DNA of 5,916 bases from an uncultured Alphaproteobacteria bacterium (lineage in GTDB: Bacteria > Pseudomonadota > Alphaproteobacteria > Rickettsiales > UBA1997), in NCBI GenBank assembly GCA_903849835.1, contig CAINKA010000163.1:1-5916 (forward strand), read 5' to 3'. Of the stretch, positions 1-5,162 are shown piece after piece. Numbering within the stretch: the stretch's first letter is position 1; each line of letters starts with the position of its first letter. Both the position numbers and the translations under genes were made by a program. The notes under the pieces are model-generated. The model worked only from the letters and a program-made list of their open reading frames with translations. It ran no database searches and was not told the origin of the DNA.

Positions 1-3
1 GAA

Positions 4-28
4 TCATGCTTCGACAAGCTCAGCATGA
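4..28. repeat. Short inverted repeat, dispersed REP-like type
   Basis: TCATGCT (4-10) and AGCATGA (22-28) are perfect 7-bp inverted arms around an 11-nt centre (TCGACAAGCTC). The motif, with its TTCGACAAGCTCAGCATGAC core, resembles intergenic repeats that recur in many copies in assorted bacterial genomes; that resemblance is from memory and not tested here. The element lies at the window edge, so its full extent to the left is unknown. The rest of 1-93 shows no gene, and I see no convincing promoter for the porin-like gene starting at 94. Confidence 0.5.
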
Positions 29-93
29 CATTGAGTTTTTTTGATTACTCGGTTTCTTGAATCAGTTTTGGTATTTCACCCAAATCATCATCG

Positions 94-1332
94 ATGAAAA
101 AGCTTTTGCCATTTTTAATTTTTGGATTTTTTTCTTGCGAAGTTTTTGCTGAAGATAGCTTTGCGCCAAGCATTCTAAGAAGCTTGGTCGAAGAAGACAC
201 TGACAAATTTTTGGAAGAAAAGCGCATGATCTTCAAGCCAAATCTGTCCAACAAACTTGTCACCGATATCACTTTTGACGATGCTTATCAAGCCACGGAC
301 AGGAAGGATGAATATAGCGATGCCGAGGTGAGAGCTCGTCTTTATTCCACGCTAAATTTTACCAAAAATATTTCGCTAAATAGTTTTTTGGAATTGGAAC
401 AATCTCATCAAGCCTCTGAAACAGCTAGGCGCTCTAGTCTTCCAAGCGGTGGAGGAAATCGCTCTTTCGAAGATGAGGGCATTCACGCTGAAGAATTAAC
501 CCTCGATTATGACAGCAAAAATTTCGCGCTAGTTGCAGGAAAATTTAACCCTGATTACGGAACGGCATGGAAGTGGAACCGCGGCATTTGGGCTTGGAGC
601 ATGGCTGAAAATTATCGCCTTAGGGAAAAATTGGGGATCGACACGATTTATCGTCTGGGTGATCTCAAAAAAACTGGGCAATATGAATTTGGTTTAAGCG
701 CCTTCACCAATGATCGAAAAAACATCGATAATGCGGTGATCACGGGGCGCGATTCTGACCATAAATTTGATGCAAAACCGGGAGATACAAGATCGCTGCA
801 ATCCTACGTCGCCTCGCTCGACGTCAATTTTGATTTTGGCGAAAAATTCAGCGACAAAGAAAAATTATCCTATCACTTTGCTTACTCGAACTTGGCTGTG
901 AATGAGCGAGCAAGTTCAGTTTCGCCAACAAAAATTGATGATCAAAAAGGTTTTGTTGCAGGAATGAATTACCAATATCCGATCGTAGAAAATTTCACTT
1001 TGGACGCGTTGCTTGAATATCAAAACACACGAAACTTAAATGGAAATTCGGACGTGACAGAAAATTATTTTACCGCCAGTGCGGTGGGAAAAATTCATAA
1101 AAATTGGAATACAACTTTAGCCTACGCAGAGCGTAAAAACATGCATGCAGACCAATTTGGTTTTGACCAAAATTTATCAGAAATTTCTTTTGGTTACGAG
1201 TTCAACAAAAATAATTTTTTCGATAAATTTCTAGTTCAAATCGGTTACAAAAATCAGCGCACGAATTACAAAACCAGCATCGATACGCAGAATGCGTTGG
1301 GGTTGCTGGCAAGATATTACAAAAATTTTTAG
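94..1332 (+). CDS. Outer-membrane beta-barrel (porin-like) protein
   Basis: A 412-residue exported protein, predicted to sit in the outer membrane as a beta-barrel; substrate unknown. Residues 1-19 form a signal peptide (Lys-Lys, hydrophobic core, VFA cleavage site before Glu20). The rest lacks long hydrophobic helices and shows alternating aromatic/polar strands, and the chain ends in Phe, as outer-membrane proteins recognised by BAM usually do. The segment AGKFNPDYGTAW (about 148-159), followed by an acidic/aromatic stretch (AENYRLREKLG) and later KGFVAGMNYQYP (285-296), resembles a conserved porin-like family I recall from Alphaproteobacteria. ATG 94 is the only standard start between the in-frame TGA at 58-60 and the signal peptide. 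No Shine-Dalgarno sequence precedes it. It stands alone: an inverted repeat lies upstream and a hairpin block downstream. A lipoprotein is unlikely, since FFSC is a poor lipobox. Outer-membrane location is well supported; pore function is inferred. Confidence 0.8.
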   Translation: MKKLLPFLIFGFFSCEVFAEDSFAPSILRSLVEEDTDKFLEEKRMIFKPNLSNKLVTDITFDDAYQATDRKDEYSDAEVRARLYSTLNFTKNISLNSFLELEQSHQASETARRSSLPSGGGNRSFEDEGIHAEELTLDYDSKNFALVAGKFNPDYGTAWKWNRGIWAWSMAENYRLREKLGIDTIYRLGDLKKTGQYEFGLSAFTNDRKNIDNAVITGRDSDHKFDAKPGDTRSLQSYVASLDVNFDFGEKFSDKEKLSYHFAYSNLAVNERASSVSPTKIDDQKGFVAGMNYQYPIVENFTLDALLEYQNTRNLNGNSDVTENYFTASAVGKIHKNWNTTLAYAERKNMHADQFGFDQNLSEISFGYEFNKNNFFDKFLVQIGYKNQRTNYKTSIDTQNALGLLARYYKNF

Positions 1333-1335
1333 TAT

Positions 1336-1356
1336 GGGATGGCCTTGTGCCATCCC
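1336..1356 (+). repeat. Hairpin A: 8-bp stem, CTTGT loop
   Basis: GGGATGGC (1336-1343) and GCCATCCC (1349-1356) pair perfectly around CTTGT (1344-1348). It starts three bases after the porin-like stop codon and could protect or attenuate that transcript. No T-tract follows, so it is not a classical intrinsic terminator. Confidence 0.85.
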
Positions 1357-1358
1357 GT

Positions 1359-1379
1359 GGGCGACCACAAGGGTCGCCC
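1359..1379 (-). repeat. Hairpin B: same design on the opposite strand, different stem
   Basis: GGGCGACC (1359-1366) and GGTCGCCC (1372-1379) pair perfectly around ACAAG (1367-1371). Read on the minus strand, the loop is CTTGT, as in hairpin A, and the unit begins GTAGGGG, as hairpin D does on the plus strand. Stem bases differ from A and D, but pairing is kept on both sides. Confidence 0.85.
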
Positions 1380-1389
1380 CTACATTTCA

Positions 1390-1408
1390 ACGGACGATCA
1401 TTGTCCGT
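1390..1408. repeat. Hairpin C: palindrome between opposed units
   Basis: ACGGAC (1390-1395) pairs with GTCCGT (1403-1408). A G-T wobble and an A-T pair can extend the stem inward, leaving a TCA loop. It separates the minus-oriented unit B from the plus-oriented unit D and does not share the CTTGT loop. Confidence 0.7.
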
Positions 1409-1411
1409 AGG

Positions 1412-1430
1412 GGATGGCCTTGTGCCATCC
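1412..1430 (+). repeat. Hairpin D: second copy of hairpin A
   Basis: GGATGGC (1412-1418) and GCCATCC (1424-1430) form a perfect 7-bp stem around CTTGT. It ends 26 bp upstream of the hisG start, so it would lie in the hisG leader or overlap its promoter. Confidence 0.8.
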
Positions 1431-1456
1431 TGCTGGCGACATTTTAAATATTCAGA

Positions 1457-2128
1457 ATGAAAAAACTTTTACTCGCAGTTCCAAAGGGAAGAATTCTAGA
1501 CGAGCTGCGCCCTTTATTCACAAGGATCAACCTCATCCCAGAAAAAGATTTCTTCGATGAATCTTCGCGGAAATTAATTTTCAAAACCAACCGTCAAAAT
1601 TTAGAAATCGTAAAAGTGCGATCATTCGACGTCGCAACTTTCGTAAAATTCGGTGCGGCAGATCTAGGCATTTGCGGCTCCGATGTTTTAGAAGAATTTT
1701 CTTCCGCAGAAATTTTTCCGATTTTAGATTTAAAAATCGGCAAATGCCGCCTCTCGATCGCAACAAAAAAGTCACCAGTCGAATCCCAAACTAAAAGTGA
1801 CTTACGCCTTACGCCTTACGACTTACGCCTATTCTCCCACCTCCGCATCGCCACAAAATATCCCGCCATCGCCAGCAAATATTTTTCAAATCTTGGAATT
1901 CAGGCTGAAGCCATAAAGCTCAATGGCGCGATCGAGATTGCGCCAAAATTAAATCTTTGTGATTTTATTTTGGATTTGGTGAGCAGCGGAAAAACTCTCT
2001 CCGAAAATGACATGGTCGAAGTGCAAAAAGTTTTGGATGTCAGCTCTCATCTCATCGTCAATCGCGCTTCCTTCAAAACTGCGAATCAGGAAATTAATCA
2101 GCTAATAAAAATTTTCGATGCGGCGTAA
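1457..2128 (+). CDS. hisG: ATP phosphoribosyltransferase, short form (HisG)
   Basis: Catalyses the first step of histidine synthesis: ATP plus PRPP gives phosphoribosyl-ATP and diphosphate, in the cytoplasm. The order of conserved blocks is typical: AVPKGRI (7-13), ADLGICGSDVL (68-78), KCRLSIA (96-102), RIATKYP (130-136), IKLNGAIEIAP (153-163), the PRPP-binding stretch DLVSSGKTLSEN (173-184) and SSHLIVNRASFK (196-207). At 223 residues it lacks the C-terminal regulatory domain of long HisG. Family knowledge says such short forms work with HisZ, which is not in this window, nor are other his genes. ATG 1457 fits the family start; there is no clear Shine-Dalgarno, only AT-rich sequence. The segment between KCRLSIA and RIATKYP is about 15 residues longer than in Bacillus subtilis HisG as I recall it, and the excess contains a heptamer array. 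The 3' end overlaps the virB6-like start by 11 nt, suggesting coupled expression. Identity is firm; activity with the insertion is likely but unproven. Confidence 0.95.
   Translation: MKKLLLAVPKGRILDELRPLFTRINLIPEKDFFDESSRKLIFKTNRQNLEIVKVRSFDVATFVKFGAADLGICGSDVLEEFSSAEIFPILDLKIGKCRLSIATKKSPVESQTKSDLRLTPYDLRLFSHLRIATKYPAIASKYFSNLGIQAEAIKLNGAIEIAPKLNLCDFILDLVSSGKTLSENDMVEVQKVLDVSSHLIVNRASFKTANQEINQLIKIFDAA
1801..1828 (+). repeat. Heptamer tandem array (CTTACGC x4) inside hisG
   Basis: Four consecutive 7-mers occur: CTTACGC, CTTACGC, CTTACGA, CTTACGC. They encode roughly residues 115-124 (DLRLTPYDLR), in the expanded segment of HisG between KCRLSIA and RIATKYP. The unit is not a multiple of three, so each copy is read in a different frame, and gain or loss of one unit would frameshift hisG. 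It resembles the short tandemly repeated heptamers known from some bacterial genomes. Confidence 0.85.
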
Positions 2129-5100
2129 TTTTTTCACCCAAATTCTGCGTTTTTTTTGCTGCTCGCTGCTCGTCCTCGCGATTTTTATTCCGCAAGATTC
2201 TCATGCGATTTTTCAGGGAGTGAGATCATCTCACTTTAGTGATGCGACTGGTAAATGTGACGTAGGCTCTCTCTCGTTTAACCCAGTAGTTGCAAATGAT
2301 GATCTTGAATGGGAGTTAAGTAACTCAACCTGTGTAGCCTACATAGCAACCGTTGGAACTGTTTTGGTTGCAACCGATACTGCGTTAAAATTTTTATGTG
2401 TAACACCGAATCTACTTTTTGCTGCTGCTAATGTAGGTGAAAATGCAGCTGATTTGGCTCCACCTCCACCACTTCCATTCCCAAATCCTGGTATTGTTGT
2501 AAGGATGATAAGAAAAACTTCCCAATGTGTTGCAAGAACCGGTGAGGCCGCCGCTGCCACCGCTGCTGTTGCTGCAAATTGCCCGCTTAATCCACCAGGT
2601 TGTTTTCCTGCGATTATGACGCAGGCGGCAGCCATTCCAACCGCCACCAAATGTTGTGCTGGTGTTGCCGTTTACTACGCCGAACTTGCAGCTGCAATTG
2701 GAGCGTTAGCGGTGATTTATGATCTAGCGCGAATCTCTTTCGAAGATGCTGCTGTTTGTGGATATCAATGGCAAAAATGGTATACTAGCAGCGACTTAGA
2801 TAAGGGCAAAGAGCCAATCATAAAAAAAGGCAAAGGAAATTATCGCATTTGCGTTGAACAGCTTTTTACTGGCGTTCCTGATTCAAGTTGTGCTGCCCAC
2901 GGAATTACTTTGGGCAACAATTCTCAAACCATCGGAAATCAATTTTTCCGCGAATATGTTTATGGTGGAATGGAGTTTGAGGATAATGGTGAGGGTGCCT
3001 GCAAAAATCCTTCAACATGGGATAAGGCGAAGAGACTCAAGCTTCTCGGATATAGTGACGAGAACCAACGATACTACATGACTGGCCCTGGCGCCCCCTC
3101 TGCATTTGCTTGTCACAGATTTGTTACAGCTCCTAACCCCGCAGTTCCAAATGACAGCTCTGAAACAAAAGTCGCTTTCGATTGTTGCAAAAGAAGAAGT
3201 CAAAACGCCATTTGCATTTACAACAGAACCGGTTTCGGCAAAGAAAGAACGGTATATGAACATAAATTTTGCGAAGTGGGTTCGAGATGCACGGTAAAAA
3301 CAATTTCGTTTGAGGCTTACGAGAGTAAGAAGCAGCCGAGTTACATTTGTGCCAAAACTTATTCCGTATGTCCGTTTAATCATCCACTTGCTGGAGGAAC
3401 GGAAGAGAAAGCGATGAAGGAAAACGATAATTCTATGGTGGCAAATTATTGCCAATTCATGAATCACTGCTCGAAAATTCCGATTCAGCCTTACGTCCGT
3501 AGCAGCAATCTAGAAGGTGGATTTATTTCCTCCGCATGTCGTGACATGAAAGGCGACTCGCAAAATGTTTATGGCTATTCATCGCAACTTCTTTCGGTTG
3601 TGAATACGCGCGGTTTTTCAGCGCCGCTTGTGCAGTGTTTTAAAGAAACGATGGAAAATATTTTTCTGAATAAAGCCGGTGAAACCAAATGCAAAAATAT
3701 TGATGAGTCTCCAATTGGCGATGTTTGCGCTAGTGGTTATGTTTACAGAAAAGGCGGAGATTTGCCGACTCCATCTTTTTTTATCAGGGTTCAAAATAGT
3801 TTGCAGACTTCGATAAAAGTGGTGCTAACGCTGTCAGTCACATTCTTCGGAATCATGACGCTTTTAGGCGTGTCGGGAGGAACTGGAATTGAGAAAAAAC
3901 GCTTATATCCCTACATCATAAAAATTGGTTTGGTGATGTATTTCGCGGTTGGAGATGGTTGGCAATATGGTTTCATGAAAGGCGTGGTAGGGACATCAAG
4001 CTTCCTAGCGGAAGTAGTGTTTAAAAATGATGAAAGTGGTCCAGATAACAAACTGGACGGATGTCAATTCCCTAGGTTTAACTACATGGACCCAGATGAT
4101 GCGACGAAATATAGCGATGCCACTCGTCAATATCCGTCGGGAAAAGAATATCTCAGAGTTTGGGATACGCTCGATTGTAAGATTGGGCGCGCTCTCGGCT
4201 TTGGTCCAGAAGTGTCAGTCCCAAATTTGGTGATGATGATTATTGGTGGATTTTTTACCGGCGGCGCTGGAATTGTATTTTTTCTTGGTGCTTTCACCTT
4301 CGCATTTTTCTTACTTTCCATCACCATTAGAGCGATACACATCTTCTTGCTCTCCATCACGTCTGTGATCCTTTTGATGTATGTTTCGCCGATAGTTATC
4401 ACGGCGGGAATGTTTGAGAAAAGTAAAGAAATTTTTACAAAATGGCGAGGGCAGCTTATTGGCTTCACTTTGCAGCCGATGATTCTTTTTTGTTATCTCG
4501 GAGTTGTGATTACGATTTTTGACAAGGTTGTCATTGGTGATGTAACTTTCTCCGGAGCTAGTGCAAATGATCCTCACGGCAGAATTTCTCCAAAAACAAT
4601 TAACTGCACTGGAGAAGCGGCGAATACCAGCATTTATTGCATTTTTAGAATCGCTGACATCAAAACTTTTAACGGCTTCGAAACCTTGGGAATAGGTATT
4701 CCAATGATTACATCGATGAATAGTGAAAAGGTGAATACGATCATCAAAGCATCGATGCTAATGTTTATCCTGATGAAGTTAATGGATAAAATTTCTGATT
4801 TTGCGTCTAAGTTAGTTGGTGGTTCTGCTTTAAAAAGTGATTGGGGATCGATGTCAAATATGGCAACTAAATCTTACGGCGCGTTGCGTGGAATTCAGGC
4901 GCGTGGAATGGGACTTGCCAAGAAACATGGCGCTCCAGCTATTAGGTCTGGAATGCAAGGTGTAGCAAATCTTGGACATATGGCGTTGCGTCGCGGGAAA
5001 GGCGTTGAGAAAGGAGATCATGCTGGTGGAAGTGGTGCTGCTAGGACATCTGTCGGAGACCATGTTGACTCATCTACGAAGTCCGCAACTCATGTTGGAG

Positions 5101-5162
5101 GTTTATCCGGATCGGGAAATAAAGCAGGACCATCTTCAGGACCATCCTCGGGAGCACCCTAA
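2118..5162 (+). CDS. VirB6-like type IV secretion membrane protein (Rickettsiales type, TrbL/VirB6 family)
   Basis: Predicted polytopic inner-membrane component of a type IV secretion channel. Residues 1-30 are a signal peptide (MRRNFF, hydrophobic core, SHA). Residues 31-550 are largely exported and Cys-rich: 18 Cys between 214 and 537, including CC at 356-357, which suggests disulfides. Hydrophobic stretches near 73-105 and 180-205 may be extra helices, and 143-153 is Ala-rich. The VirB6 core is about 555-890, with membrane segments near 563-586, 596-613, 701-758 (two or three), 780-803 and 873-890. The blocks LDCKIGRALGFGPEVSVPN (685-703), SPIVITAGMFEKSKEIF (757-773) and GFTLQPMILF (782-791) match Rickettsiales VirB6 proteins as I recall them. 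Residues 903-1014 are a Gly/Ser-rich, probably cytoplasmic tail. Classical VirB6 is about 300 residues; the extended form is characteristic of Rickettsiales. It starts inside hisG and ends convergently on uvrC. No other vir gene is present, so it is an orphan here. The exact paralogue cannot be assigned. Confidence 0.88.
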   Translation: MRRNFFTQILRFFCCSLLVLAIFIPQDSHAIFQGVRSSHFSDATGKCDVGSLSFNPVVANDDLEWELSNSTCVAYIATVGTVLVATDTALKFLCVTPNLLFAAANVGENAADLAPPPPLPFPNPGIVVRMIRKTSQCVARTGEAAAATAAVAANCPLNPPGCFPAIMTQAAAIPTATKCCAGVAVYYAELAAAIGALAVIYDLARISFEDAAVCGYQWQKWYTSSDLDKGKEPIIKKGKGNYRICVEQLFTGVPDSSCAAHGITLGNNSQTIGNQFFREYVYGGMEFEDNGEGACKNPSTWDKAKRLKLLGYSDENQRYYMTGPGAPSAFACHRFVTAPNPAVPNDSSETKVAFDCCKRRSQNAICIYNRTGFGKERTVYEHKFCEVGSRCTVKTISFEAYESKKQPSYICAKTYSVCPFNHPLAGGTEEKAMKENDNSMVANYCQFMNHCSKIPIQPYVRSSNLEGGFISSACRDMKGDSQNVYGYSSQLLSVVNTRGFSAPLVQCFKETMENIFLNKAGETKCKNIDESPIGDVCASGYVYRKGGDLPTPSFFIRVQNSLQTSIKVVLTLSVTFFGIMTLLGVSGGTGIEKKRLYPYIIKIGLVMYFAVGDGWQYGFMKGVVGTSSFLAEVVFKNDESGPDNKLDGCQFPRFNYMDPDDATKYSDATRQYPSGKEYLRVWDTLDCKIGRALGFGPEVSVPNLVMMIIGGFFTGGAGIVFFLGAFTFAFFLLSITIRAIHIFLLSITSVILLMYVSPIVITAGMFEKSKEIFTKWRGQLIGFTLQPMILFCYLGVVITIFDKVVIGDVTFSGASANDPHGRISPKTINCTGEAANTSIYCIFRIADIKTFNGFETLGIGIPMITSMNSEKVNTIIKASMLMFILMKLMDKISDFASKLVGGSALKSDWGSMSNMATKSYGALRGIQARGMGLAKKHGAPAIRSGMQGVANLGHMALRRGKGVEKGDHAGGSGAARTSVGDHVDSSTKSATHVGGLSGSGNKAGPSSGPSSGAP
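2219..2235. other. 17-bp perfect palindrome inside the virB6-like gene
   Basis: AGTGAGAT (2219-2226) and ATCTCACT (2228-2235) are perfect 8-bp inverted arms around a single C at 2227, about 100 bp after the start codon. The one-base centre cannot form an RNA hairpin without opening inner pairs, so it looks more like a dimeric protein-binding site than a terminator. It encodes ordinary residues just after the signal peptide and may be chance. Confidence 0.35.
5127..5159 (+). repeat. 12-bp tandem repeat encoding the GPSS tail
   Basis: GGACCATCTTCA (5127-5138) and GGACCATCCTCG (5139-5150) match at 10 of 12 bases, and a partial third unit GGAGCACCC (5151-5159) runs to the stop codon. They encode GPSS-GPSS-GAP, the end of the virB6-like tail. 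The last unit coincides with the point where the truncated uvrC begins on the other strand. Confidence 0.6.

Larger units (their letters stand above)
1336..1440. repeat. Intergenic hairpin-repeat block with a 75-bp direct repeat
   Basis: Almost the whole gap between the porin-like gene and hisG consists of small palindromes. The 20-bp sequence GGGATGGCCTTGTGCCATCC occurs at 1336-1355 and again at 1411-1430. The similarity continues to GGCGAC at 1360-1365 and 1435-1440, so 27 of 30 bases match at a spacing of 75. The second copy breaks off at 1440, 16 bp before the hisG start. Between the copies lie an opposite-strand hairpin and a further palindrome. The block resembles REP/MITE-type dispersed hairpins, which are non-autonomous and often copied by IS200/IS605-like transposases. 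No transposase is present, so that link is inference. Apart from these palindromes I see nothing in 1333-1456. Confidence 0.8.

Noticed and set aside
136..153. Lipobox (FFSC) making the porin-like protein a lipoprotein
   Set aside because: Phe at both -3 and -2 fits the lipobox poorly, while VFA just after gives a normal signal-peptidase I site and the chain ends in Phe like a beta-barrel.
45..272. Minus-strand open frame of 75 residues over the porin-like 5' end
   Set aside because: It is antisense to a clear signal peptide and coding sequence, has no recognisable motif, and its composition fits a shadow frame.
1336..1356. Rho-independent terminator of the porin-like gene
   Set aside because: The stem is good, but it is followed by GTGGGCGACC and not by a T-tract, and the same element recurs upstream of hisG. 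A dispersed repeat explains it better.
1336..1440. CRISPR array
   Set aside because: The repeats are self-complementary hairpins in mixed orientation with only one 75-bp repetition; there are no regular spacers and no cas genes.
1420..1449. hisG promoter (TTGTGC, 18-bp gap, TTAAAT)
   Set aside because: Both boxes match the consensus poorly and the first lies in a repeat hairpin; it would place the transcript start almost at the ATG. Too weak to annotate.
2339..2650. Minus-strand open frame of 103 residues, Ala/Gly-rich
   Set aside because: It is antisense to the Ala-rich patch of the VirB6-like gene; its Ala runs come from complementary GC-rich codons.
4127..4577. Minus-strand open frames over the VirB6 membrane core
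   Set aside because: They are antisense to the best conserved VirB6 blocks, with no start signal or recognisable family.
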